NCBI GenBank assembly: GCA_949126835.1
Contig: OX421497.1
Coordinates: 20,677,409-20,741,408 of the forward strand
From: Anisus vortex
Lineage: Eukaryota; Mollusca; Gastropoda; Planorbidae
Direction of reading: 5' to 3'
DNA: 64,000 nucleotides
Shown here: piece by piece, positions 12,001 to 22,512 of the stretch
How positions within the stretch are numbered: position 1 is the first letter of the stretch
Layout of the letters: every line of letters begins with the position of its first letter
Notes under the pieces: model-generated
Told to the model about the DNA's origin: nothing
The model's input: only the letters and a program-made list of their open reading frames with translations
Database searches by the model: none
Program-made: the position numbers and the translations under genes

Positions 12001-15000
12001 ATGAAATCTAATTTTTTTTATATTTTGATCCCACTTTTTAATTTCTTTATTAAATAAACAAAACCGGTAGTAACTTGATTAATGGCGACCTACACTTTGA
12101 CGTGCGCAGATGTACTGATATTGACGTCGCTAATATAATAAAGTTAATATGTTTACAATATGTTTTTAGCATTAGAACCTAAACATGATCATCTAGAATG
12201 TTCTAGTGACTAGTGTTTAATTATTACGCATGTAGAACAGCAGTCAAATAATTATAAACCGGCCACTTAACTAAAAGTTTAAAAAAGTCTAAAAGTCAAC
12301 ATTCAAAACCCAGTTAAAAGTCGAAGTCGTGAGTTTTACCGCCAACTATACAGCCCTGCTGGTCACACAGGCTAGGTGTCTTCAATAAACATGGTCACAT
12401 GAAGTTTAGGGAGAAAATTCATTTATTTCATACTTACCAATAAGTCTTGGCTCAGACAGAAAGTCTCTGACTGGTACGGGAATACGTTTGATTATATATT
12501 CACAGATGACATCTATGTTATATTTGAGCTGTGCTGACACAGGGACTACAGGAGCACCTTCAGCCACAGTACCTTTGAATTATCACAAACAAAAAAAAAA
12601 GGTTTAAACTCTGTTTATAAAATAATGAGGTTACAGTTACACAAGTTTTTTTTTTAATTCCCCAATAGATTTGTGTTCATTGTGCAAACAAAAACTTAGA
12701 ATACATACATGATAAAAGGTTTAACAGTGAAATATTTTCTAATGACTTGAAGAATGAGGTTTACCTTATTAAGATTCAGTATATAACACATCCAAGACAC
12801 AATACAACACCAGTGTTTACTCACCTTTAACAAATGCTTGAATCTGTTCATATTGCTCCTTGGCTTGTGATTCTTTCACAAGGTCAATTTTGTTTTGTAA
12901 AATAAGTATGTGCTTCAACTTCATGATTTCTACAGCTGCCAAATGCTCTGAGGTTTGTGGCTGAGGGCAAGACTCATTTCCAGCTGCAATTACAGGAACA
13001 ATAAAGACAAGAAACTTAACTTCGACTTCAACAATAACTTTTCAGCTTTTATACGGAAAATATCATCATTATCTTTGGCGCTACAGCCCATGGAGGGCTC
13101 TGGCCAGCCTCACCATCTCCTTCCTATCCATTGCCTTCTTCTTCAAGACCTGGACCCTGATCTGTCGCAGATCCATCTCCATAAAATATACACAGGGTAA
13201 AATTGATGTATAAATTTTATAAATAAAATGACAGTAGTTACAAACCAATCATAAGTAATGCAGCATCCATGACTGCGGCTCCGTTCAACATGGTGGCCAT
13301 AAGAATATCGTGGCCTGGGCAATCCACAAAGGACACGTGCCTAGAAAAACAATTAATACATTTGTATCAAATCTAGTAAGGTATTAAAATGAGAAATTTA
13401 GCGCTTTAAAATTTTAGTCTAGTCTTTCATGTTGATTCAATAAATTAAGCTTAGAAGTTAAAATGATTTAATCTTCAAGTTTTTAAGAAAGTTCAATCAA
13501 TATATGTAAAGTGGCACCTTTTGAGTCTAAATCTACCACCACAGCCTGGTCTGTCACAAACAAAAGAATCATCTTTGGCACTGCCACATGACCTGTAGCA
13601 GTCTGGTCGAGGACATGCATCATTATCACACTGATAGATCTAGATCACAAATGATAAAAACAAAACCAATTAGTCATAACTAATCTATAACTTCATAATT
13701 TATCACATTTTACACACCAACCCGGTTTAATAAAGTATCAATTAGATACTAATTTTAAAAATGAAACTTTAAAAATATATAAACAATGATAAGATCTTGT
13801 AAAGCAGGAAATAATTAAAAGCTGTGATGAAATTAATAAATTATGAACTGTACATACCTTTGCATTAGCATAACCTAACTTGATTGTAATATTTCTTTCA
13901 AGTTCATTTTTGAATCTGACAGTCTAAATAAAAAATATACATGCAAATTGAAACAAACACTATTAGGCCTTTTTCACATTTTAGTCTTACAGTTCATTAT
14001 AATTGAAGTGTTGGGTGCTAAAAAAACCCCGCACATAATGTGATATATCTTAGGCAGAAAAGCATTGGTTAAATACTTATAATGCAGAACGGAAAGCTTA
14101 GATTACACCAGATGTATGCTATAAAGTAATAGTTTAAATAAATGCTGGTTATTCACCTGTACACCAGATATGGCTTTTACAACTGTAGATTTACCATGGG
14201 CTACATGGCCAATAGTCCCTGAAAGAAATAATGATTGGAAATATTGTACATGAGAATTTTTACTAATGTTAACTAACTGTTACAAAATTGAGTACCCCTT
14301 GTTATTATGTCCACATTTCATTGATGTATTTGCGTAGTTAAGAATGAATAATGTAGCAAATATATGATGATATCATAACACTGTTAACTATAAAATAGAC
14401 ATGGTTTGATCAAGTGCATATGCACACTTTTTTTCACCAGGATGCATGTCTATATAAAATACTATAATGTATAATGGGATTCAAATAGGGGGAGGGTAAA
14501 AACACTTTATTATTAGGCCTATATAATTAGGGATATTTGTAATCTATAACCTCAAGTAACCCACAATTTTATCCGTTCTGAAAGAAAGATTTTTTAAAGA
14601 ATAATGTTGGATTTGCATGGATTATTCATTGCCTAGCAAACACTTTTTCTAATGGGAGAAAAAGGTATAAAAACAACGCCATTTTCGCTTACCCATCTTT
14701 TAATATTGTGTAGGATGTTTCCTTTAATCTCCAATAGTATGAAAAGAAAAAAATGACAATCTGTTGTGTTTAACCCTTTGAGCCCTCGCCCCCGCTAAAG
14801 CGGTGTAACAGTATATCGCTTCATAGACCTAGCCCCCGCTAAAGCGGGATCGCGATAGTACAGCTACGTGGATTGGTTGAGTCTTGTCTATAACAGCCAA
14901 TCAGATATTTTGTTGTAGCGTGCTTAGGTTAGATGTTTATCAAAGATGTCTGCTTTCTAGTTGAACGTATGTTTACATTCATTTTTTGAGGAAAATTTCC

Positions 15001-18000
15001 AATTTTTGTATCATGAATGGTGACGAGCCTCAACCTGGTCCATCTGGGACAAAACGTCAACGTACTTCCTTGTTCTCAACACAAGAAGTTATTGAGTTTT
15101 TTGAAGATTTGTCAGAATTAGATGTTGATAATTATACCGACTACCCTGATAGTGATTTGGAGGATTCAGATTATATGGATGATAGTTCTAGTGATGAGAC
15201 TGATAATGAAGGTGTGTCGAGGGGATCAGCTGATCGAAGGAGGTGTGTCCCCGCTGACTCAGGTGATGTAAATCTAGGTCTAGCTAATGAAGATGGTTGG
15301 AATAAACAATATTTTGCCAATAATACTCACTTTGATGACTCAGGGTGTGGACCTAAAAATCTTCCTGCACATTTGAATGAAAACTCTCGCGCTATTGACT
15401 TTATTAGCCTTTTCCTGAACACCGAATTTTGGGACAATTTTGTTGACAAAACAAACTTGCGCGCAACTCAAATAAAGGAAGCAAAACCAAATTATTACTA
15501 CGGGAAGAAATTCATAGAACCTTTGACAGTTGAAGAGGCTAAAGCATTTTTAGGTTTGAGGCTGCAGATGGAAACAACAGTTATCAAGCCCCAATACCGA
15601 GACTACTGGGAATCTGATGGCTTCCGTCAAATAATGTTGAGAGACAGATGGCTCTCAATTTGGTCATTTCTCCATGTTGTTGACGAAATGAATGAGCAAG
15701 TCGATAAAACAGATGCCATCTACAAAGTCAAACCTTTCGTCAACTTTCTCTTAGACAAATTTCGCTTTTACTATCAACCGAAACAACATTTGAGTTTGGA
15801 TGAGGCTATGATTCCTTTGAAGAACAGACTTGCTATCAAACAGTACATAAAGGATAAACCGGCACAAAGTTTGGGGTGAAGTCATTTGTTATTTGTGAAG
15901 GAGAAACCGGCTATATTCTTGGGGCTGAAATCTATACAGGAAGAACTAGACAAGAAATTGATGGAATTGGGATTACAGTAAATGTTGTGAACCTGCTCTT
16001 GACGTCTGCTGAAGCTGATGGGAAGCGGCACATTTTAGTCATGGACAGATACTATAATAGTGTAGATCTATTCAAGTTTTTGCTTACAATGCACAGCACA
16101 CTGGCTGCTGGAACAGCACTGACAAGTAGAAAGAAATACCCAAAGTGTCTAAAAATGAAAAAAATGAAGAACAGAGGTGATTTTGATTTTCGCTGTAAAG
16201 ATGGAATTGTGGCTATGGTGTGGAATGACAAAAAGCCTATCAATTTTCTCTCGACTTGTCATGACCCTAACATTGTTGACACAGCTAATCGCAGATGCAA
16301 AGGTGGATCTCTCATTCAGATCAACATGCCTCACTTAGTAAAAGATTACAACCATTTCATGGGCGGGACGGATAAGAACGACCAAATAACTCGACTCCAC
16401 CGCTGGCCAAGGAGGCTATTCATAAAATTTGTGATGTGGGCTGTCTACAATGCTTTTGTAATATTCCAAACCATCTGCCCCCAGAAAGCAAAAAAATTCA
16501 GTTTCAGACAGTTCATGGATCAATACTCTTTGGACTTAGTAGGTGGATACCGGGCCAGTGCGGTGCAGAGAATAGCTCGGCATTCAGATGCACCTGTACG
16601 ACTGCAGAATGTGGGACTGCACATGCCTGAAATTCCTCAAAATGACAGCAGAAACCATCTGTGTGCTGTATGCTCCTATAAATTTAACAAATTCAAAAAA
16701 AACAACCCTGATGTACCTTACTCTGAGTACCCAGTCAAAGCTGTCAAGTCTTCGGTTCGCTGCACCCAGTGTGAACGCTACTTGTGTGTAAAGAGAGGGA
16801 GCACCTGCTGGATCGACTGGCATACTAAAGTTGAATTTTGGCGCTAGAGTTCAGGTAGACCTATTCTTTTACTTGCATGTTCGATTTCATGTTGTTATCT
16901 TTGACGGTTTTTCCTCAGTGGTCACTCAATCATGATATATTGGGAAATAGGCATAACATGCTCAGGAGCCCAGGCAGAGGGTAAAAATAGGCACAAGGGT
17001 GGGCAGGGCTCAAAGGGTTAAAGTTCAAGATCTGATTTCTAAATACAATAATTGGTATAAAAAAAAAAGAATACAAAAATACTACATATAACACATAGGG
17101 GCAAAATAGTGCTCTTGGATTGCTGTAGGCCTACCAGAAAATCCCTGGTTTGGAGCATGTTACTGAGTCTACCAAGCTCTGATGGGTAATGGACAGTAAC
17201 AATGGCAGCTGGCCAAAGGAACTAGTGAAAACTGCATCACTTGCACCATAGTCAGGTACACATTATGGGGTGGAGCTTATAATAAATGTGTGCTGCCCCC
17301 TTTCCCATTCAAGCCCAGGTGATATCCATGAATGAGAAATAAATATAAGCAAGGACCTGGGTGAATATCAAGTTTAGTATTTCACCATACTGTCCAGTGT
17401 AAAATAAAACAGGACATCTTTACAACAATATACCCAATTTTGACATTGGTGGGGTACTTGGAGGAGCAAGGATGGGAAGGTGTCCAATATTTACATTTCT
17501 GAAAAGGTAGCCTATTTGGCAACCCTAATCTTTAATTAGTTTAATAAGGTCGACTGAAAATGCGTACTGTTACCTATATTAATTGTTGCCTGTCTACTTA
17601 TCACATCTGGTGATAGTGGTGTTAAAGATTTCACATCCTAAAATTTAAAAAGAACAATATGTTTATATTAGTTTACATCTAAATGATAATGGCTTGACTC
17701 AATAATAAAATTTTAGCCCTTCTAATTGCTTTTTTTTATAATATAAATATAATAAAATAATATTTTAATATAAATTTCTAAACTCTAAACTTACTTAGTC
17801 CAGTAACTAAAATATTTATAAATACACTAAGAACAATAAAAAGTTAAAAGTTCATGGTAAAATTATTCGTAAGATCAACATTCATAGCTTTCAAATATGA
17901 TTACATATTATATGCTTTACTCAAATTATGTCATCAGATTAGTAAAAATATGTGAAAGTTGAGTTGCCCACAAATAATATTTTACTTTTACGCAGATATG

Positions 18001-18160
18001 TTTTTATAAAGGCCTTGAGATAAGAGGCGAGGGCAACAAGGATACCGATTTTGTAAATTAAATTTTATTGCCTTACTAAGTTTGTAATATCTTGTTTAGA
18101 TAAATGTGGTTGTTTAGTTTGGACTTGGTTTTGATTTGTCGTTTCGCTTTCACCAGCCAT
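9066..18160 (-). CDS. EIF2S3: Eukaryotic translation initiation factor 2 subunit gamma (13 exons, complete)
   Basis: GTP-binding core of eIF2, which delivers initiator Met-tRNA to the 40S ribosome in the cytosol. Exons in transcript order: 18077-18160, 17574-17637, 14157-14218, 13858-13923, 13518-13639, 13246-13340, 12825-12983, 12438-12572, 11180-11274, 10936-11080, 10266-10435, 9808-9980, 9066-9120. All have GT..AG borders and agreeing phases, totalling 1425 nt (474 aa plus stop; the human protein is about 472). GTPase motifs: G1 GHVAHGKST (53-61), G3 DCPGH (139-143), G4 NKID (195-198), G5 SAQ (230-232). A Cys-rich zinc-knuckle region spans about 96-125. The C-terminus is [17 protein letters not shown]. 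The start ATG (18158-18160) has context AAACATGG. Introns carry a piggyBac (intron 2) and a hAT MITE (intron 8). The coding sequence looks intact. Confidence 0.97.
11516..12358. mobile_element. Non-autonomous hAT element in EIF2S3 intron
   Basis: Inverted ends CAGGGCTGTA ... TACAGCCCTG bound 843 bp. A perfect 8 bp target duplication ctggtcac (11508-11515 and 12359-12366) is the hallmark of hAT. Short subterminal motifs (gtcgaagtcg, aaagtcgaag) recur near both ends, as expected for transposase-binding repeats. It has no transposase ORF. It sits between exons 8 and 9 of EIF2S3 (introns on the minus strand) and touches no splice site. Confidence 0.85.
13060..13195. repeat. Probable interspersed-repeat fragment in EIF2S3 intron
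   Basis: A relatively GC-rich segment (gcgctacagcccatggaggg ... gatctgtcgcagatccatctcc) inside an otherwise AT-rich intron. It resembles a dispersed repeat, but no second copy is visible in this window, so the assignment rests on composition only. Confidence 0.25.
14770..17021 (+). mobile_element. piggyBac-family DNA transposon, both ends present
   Basis: TTAA target duplications lie at 14770-14773 and 17018-17021. Terminal inverted repeats CCCTTTGAGCCCT open the left end and, on the reverse strand, the right end. The 2.24 kb between carries one transposase gene (15013-16847) broken by a frameshift. Inserted in EIF2S3 intron 2 in antisense orientation to the host gene. Confidence 0.92.
15013..16847 (+). 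pseudogene. piggyBac transposase (PGBD4-like), one frameshift
   Basis: DDE transposase of the DDE_Tnp_1_7 family. The first ATG is 15013; upstream in-frame codons have no ATG. The N-terminus is acidic ([19 protein letters not shown]). The first frame runs to a stop at 15877-15879 and homology continues from about 15868 in another frame, so a small indel lies near 15860. The three catalytic aspartates are all present: codons at 15799 (SLDEAM), 16044 (VMDRYYNS) and 16371 (GGTDKNDQ). The C-terminus is a Cys-rich zinc-binding domain (CAVCSYKF ... [10 protein letters not shown]). Apart from the one frame break the gene reads well, so inactivation looks fairly recent. The copy cannot encode full transposase unless the break is an assembly error. 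Confidence 0.88.
17135..17235 (+). mobile_element. SINE body fragment
   Basis: Contains the family body in forward orientation (ctgagtctaccaagctctgatggg, then ggcagctggcc) without a clear tRNA head. Old and degraded. Confidence 0.4.
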
Positions 18161-18175
18161 GTTTCTGATGCAAGT

Positions 18176-18200
18176 TCTTCACTTCCGCCGGTTTACCATG
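18176..18200 (-). promoter_or_regulatory. Candidate EIF2S3 promoter ETS-type site
   Basis: The minus strand reads ACCGGCGGAAGTGAAG about 20-35 bases upstream of the EIF2S3 start codon. CGGAAGTG is the core of ETS/GABP sites that are common in housekeeping promoters. The transcription start is not visible, so this is a motif match only. Confidence 0.3.
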
Positions 18201-18994
18201 AGTTGAGCTCAAACACACTGACCTATATTTTATTAAATTAAGAGTTTCCGTGTTTCCTAGCTGAATTTGAGTTTTTAATAAAAAATAGGAAAAGAAAAAT
18301 AGGCCTATGCTATAAAGCTAACATCTTGTAAAGATGGCTTAAAGAATATTGATTAAATCTTTTAAAAATGTTTAAAGGATGTAAATTCAATAAGCTAACC
18401 TAAATTATAATGGATTTTATCATATTATTTTAACATCGACTTAATGTAACTTTTTTTGTTAAGACTACGACTAATTCCTCTTTTTAAATGATGACCTAGT
18501 TCACTGTAAACTTCCGGTTGATTCATGCTAAAAATATAAACACGAGGATTGCAAATGGATGACCCTCTTACTATGTGCAGTAGGACTTAATAATGCTATC
18601 ACAAAACCTCATTTATTTTAAGTAACTATAGAAGCTTTGTCGATAAATTTAGTTGATAGTGTTTAAGAGAAAGGCACTCTTAAGATCTATAAATAAATAC
18701 ATTAAAATCTAAGGAATAACTTCTTGCCAGGACACAGTCAGTCAGGGGCCAGGGGTCTTTTTTCACAAAAATAATTGAAAGTTATAAGTTATAAGTTATC
18801 ACTATCAGATAGTCTAGATTAGACTGTAGAGTAGACTAATACAAAGAAGTTGGGGGAGATAAAAATAAAGTTTAAATAAAAAAATTGTAACAAATTATCA
18901 TCATCATAGGTAATTCTTTACCTTCTTAGATTTCATATACGTTTACAGACGTTCCTTCTAGATAGACGATTATTACGTCCACTAGGCCCAAAAC

Positions 18995-19156
18995 CAGGGA
19001 TGCCAGTTTTGCCGGATTTCAGGCTTTTAAAAAATCTCCGGCTATGGTTTGAATCACAATATATATTGTCGCGCGTTCAAGCTTGCATATTAGTTTTTGG
19101 AGAGGAAAATATTTTCAGGCTTTTTTGTCTTGGCCTGCTGGCTGCTGGCATCCCTG
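18995..19156. mobile_element. Small hAT-like MITE
   Basis: 162 bp with 12 bp inverted ends CAGGGATGCCAG ... CTGGCATCCCTG, flanked by a 7 bp direct repeat ccaaaac (18988-18994 and 19157-19163). No coding capacity. Confidence 0.55.
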
Positions 19157-19164
19157 CCAAAACT

Positions 19165-19275
19165 CCTGCAGGGCGACAGGGATCCGTCGGTGGCAGGGAT
19201 AGAACCCGTGACCTGTCCGTTGGTTTCTGGCTGACAGTCCGGTGAACTAACCGCTGGACCAGCCTGCGTTAGCCC
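19165..19275 (-). mobile_element. tRNA-like SINE head, different family
   Basis: The minus strand reads GGCTGGTCCAGCGGTTAG (A-box-like) and, about 60 bp on, GGGTTCTATCCC (B-box-like with one mismatch). Spacing suits a tRNA-derived unit, but stems are not convincing and no tail is evident. Confidence 0.35.
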
Positions 19276-19278
19276 ACA

Positions 19279-19330
19279 AGTATGAAAAGAAAAAAATGAC
19301 AATCTGTTGTGTTTAACCCTTTGAGCCCTC
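19279..19330 (+). repeat. 52 bp copy of the piggyBac left border plus its host flank
   Basis: Matches 14736-14787 base for base: 34 bp of EIF2S3 intron flank, the TTAA, and the first 14 bp of the piggyBac terminus. After that the sequence departs from the element. Confidence 0.85.
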
Positions 19331-19547
19331 AAAGTAAATAAAAAAGTAGTCTAGGCTATGTCTATGTGCCATTTAATAAGACTTTTGACCATGGCTATGA
19401 TGGTCTACTTTCAGACAAGATTTTGTTTTTAATGCTCAGACCAGACTCATCATGGCCATGGTGAAGCAGTTTACACAAGTTGTCCAGGTCATGGCATAAT
19501 GCATTTAAAGTAGGCCTATTGCATAAATATCACAATCCCAGACCTAT

Positions 19548-19612
19548 TACTCCTATTGCTATTACTTTTCCCAACAAATGAGCTGGGTAGACCCAGCCGG
19601 GGAAACCCTGGT
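19548..19612 (-). mobile_element. SINE body fragment
   Basis: Contains cccaacaaatgagctgggta then gacccagccggggaaaccctgg, matching the body of the 3185 and 7354 copies on the minus strand. No head or tail remains. Confidence 0.4.
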
Positions 19613-19935
19613 ATTAAAAAAAGACTCTGAATTATATTTATATCTTTGATTTGATTAACACTCAAACAACGGCTAACAAAGGTATGGTACTCTGGTGCAC
19701 CATGAAATAAACACATATAAAATGAACTTTAAAATTATTATTTTTTGTACCAAACATCTTTTTTATATAATTAATTAGCATTTTAACATGTTTTGATAAA
19801 AAATATAACGTTTTAGTGAAATTTTAATTTAAATTGCGTTAAAAATAAATACATGAAATTGAGGGCGAACTATCGACGCCATATTGTCTTCTCGACAACA
19901 ACGCGTTTCAACACACTCGGTAATTTTACGCTAAA

Positions 19936-21290
19936 ATGGACTCCCATTCCGATTTTCAACCTGATATTCAACTGATTATGAGTTCTGGATTCCAACTAAT
20001 GATTCTGGTCATTTGGAAGATGAAAATGATACTTTGCAGACTGATTTAAATGCATCGAACACTGACGTGTAAGTATGGCTTGTGACCTAGATTACTTTCT
20101 TTGTGTGTGGCTTTACGAAATATATTTGTAAAGGCCTTTTTACAAGTATTTTTTATGTTATTTTAGGTAAACAGTGTTTTTATATTTAGACCTATTTTCT
20201 ATGTAACCAATTAGTTATTAGAAAATGTTTTCACTATCGATAAAAGCGTGTTAGGCCTAAGTAAACAATATAGACCGGATCAGCTGTTTTTTGTTTACAT
20301 CAAGCAGATGAGAGAAAATTTCAATTTGGCTACAGTTGAATCCTATTTATATTATTTAAATGGCTCATGAGAATTTAGAATAATTACACTATTAATAATA
20401 CATACGTTTAAATTGCATTTTTTAGTTATTTGTAACTAATTGTGTGTAGTGTTACTTTGACTGTTGCTATTATATAAATACTTATACTATTTTTTACTCT
20501 ATTACAGTTCCTATGGACCTATGCCTATGGATATGACAATGTGGGCACTATGCCTGAGCAGCCTGACCCATTTCTTCCTGTGATTGTTCCTGGAATACAA
20601 CTGGTGTTAGGACAAGGGATGAAGCCTGGAATTTTACAATGGCCATGGCTTTTTTAGAGCTTTGTTTCACTTTAGATTTGGTAACTAAAGTGTGTGAGTT
20701 TACTATTCGGCATGAGAACATGTAGGCCCTACTCCAAAAACCTAAAGGTTGGTTTGACCCAACTGTGGAGAGTTTTATAGGTTTTGTAATCTAATTGTGT
20801 ATGCAGATATTGTCCCTTCTCCAAATGTGGTTAGGTTCTGGTAAAAAAAAAAGTAGACACAAGTGACCAATTAATTAGTAAATATAATGTTTACGGAAAA
20901 GCAATAAGCATCGGAATACCATACTTTTTCATTTATTAGATATAGCTAGGGTAAATTCTTATATTTTGTTTCAAACTTGAAGGGATAAAAATCCAGATTG
21001 GGTAGAATTAAATAGACTCATTAACTTATTAAATTTGGCCAATTGAGTTAACAATACTGGATAGATTTGGGAAATATTGGCATTTTTTATCCAATACCTA
21101 GCACTGCTAAACCACCAGTTTTATTTTAAGTATGCCATGGATCCAGAATTTTAGGCTAAACCGGGCAACTGTAGAGTATATTATGACAGTGAAAAAGTTG
21201 TGAGAAGAACAAGTGTGAAATGTAAGGTGTGTGAAATATTTTGTTTCCAGAAATGTAGGTATTGTTTGTTTGTTTACAATAAATTGCTAT
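19936..21290 (+). pseudogene. Decayed piggyBac-derived relic with an intron-like gap
   Basis: Unaligned fragments in order match piggyBac-derived proteins: an acidic N-terminus from ATG 19936 (one frame break, then DYEFWIPTNDSGHLEDEND); a GTAAGTA donor at 20069 and a cag acceptor at 20507; DPFLPVIVPGIQLVLGQGMK (about 20568-20628); a piece like FTLDLVTKVCEFTIRHENM (to about 20720); WFDPTVESF and LIVYADIVPSPNVVRFW in different frames (20753-20843); and a C-terminal Cys-rich piece VKCKVCEIFCFQKC (about 21218-21260). Many stops and frame changes make it non-functional. It is not a copy of the 14770 element. Whether it was a transposon or a host-adopted PGBD gene is open. Confidence 0.55.
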
Positions 21291-21429
21291 AAATAAATCA
21301 ATACATATCAATGAATCTTGTTTTTTAAATAAATAATGTGTTACAGTAAAAAAAAAAATGTAATTTTCATTTGTGTATTTACTAGTATTCATAGTTTAAA
21401 AACATCTGTAATTTTTTTTTATATATTTA

Positions 21430-22200
21430 AAACAATCCGGTAACAATGCCCCCCCCCCCCACCCCGTGTAATTGCTAAAATGAAAAAAAATTGATTTTAA
21501 AAGAAGAGCCATAAAAAAATTATTTCTATACATATTTACTTCAAATTTGTTTTATCTTGTGTAAAATTGATATTACTTTAACAAAATCTACATTTTGTTG
21601 ACTTATGGGAGCCTAATTTGTTTTAATTATATTTGTAAATGTTGAAACTTTTTATTTTAACTATCTAAATATAATATTTTTACCTAAATTTTCTTTCATA
21701 AATTTTTTATTCTAAAACAAATAGTATTTTTTTGCCTTATAGCATTTAAGTACATTCATTTTGAAACATAATAAGACCAAATACTTATATTTTATTCTCA
21801 TATAACTTGAAAAATCAAGTCTCAATTGCCCCCCTCTCCTACTAATCGCTAAAACGCATAAAATATATTAATATTACAAAAAAATTCATAAAAAAATTAT
21901 TTCTGTACATATTTACTTCAAATTTGCTTTGTCTTGTGTGAAAATGATTTTACTTTAATAAAATCTACATTTTATTTATTTATGTGTTCATACTTTTTTT
22001 TTCTTATATTTGTGAATGTTGAATATTGTAATTTTAATTTTAGCTAAAAAAAAAAATATTTTTTGTCCTAAATTTTCATTCAAATTTTTTTTCTATTAAA
22101 ATATATTAGATATTGTTTCTAATAACATAAAGGTTCATTCATTTTTAAACAAAATGATACCAAATACTTATATATTTAGCCAAATACAACTTAAAAATTT
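21430..22200. repeat. Tandem duplication of an AT-rich block, about 379 bp per unit
   Basis: Two diverged units. Each begins with a C-rich run (caatgcccc... near 21444; caattgcccccc near 21823), then aattatttctrtacatattta near 21520 and 21898, and ends with ccaaatacttatat. No ORF of note. Confidence 0.65.
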
Positions 22201-22512
22201 AGTCACAAAGATAAAACATTAGTTACAAAGAAAAAAAATGAAAAAAACTGCAGTTGTTTGAGAGTTAGGTTTATCATTATAGTCTTATTATATGTATGCT
22301 TTTAGTAAGTTGACTCCTTCCATTACTACAGATGCAGATATACAGCTCTAATTAAGTCGTCTACACCTGCAGGACTAAAATGCTTTGGGAAAGAGTAACA
22401 TGTTTTACAGACCGTGAGAACACTTTTCAGGAATTTATGGAATGCAACAGGGTTACCACCACTGGGCTTTGCTCATACTCATAACAAAATTGTATAATCC
22501 TCTGTTGTAATA

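Larger units (their letters stand above)
18201..22512. other. Head-to-head intergenic region between EIF2S3 and MBTPS2
   Basis: About 4.3 kb. Holds a small hAT-like MITE, a tRNA-like SINE head, a 52 bp copy of the piggyBac left border, a SINE fragment, a piggyBac relic and a two-copy 379 bp repeat. I found no intact host exon here. Confidence 0.6.

Noticed and set aside
14986..15012. Upstream extension of the piggyBac transposase frame
   Set aside because: It would begin at a TTG codon; the first ATG in frame is 15013.
15876..16847. Second half of the piggyBac transposase as a separate gene
   Set aside because: The frame begins at a GTG inside the conserved domain; it is the same gene after a frame break.
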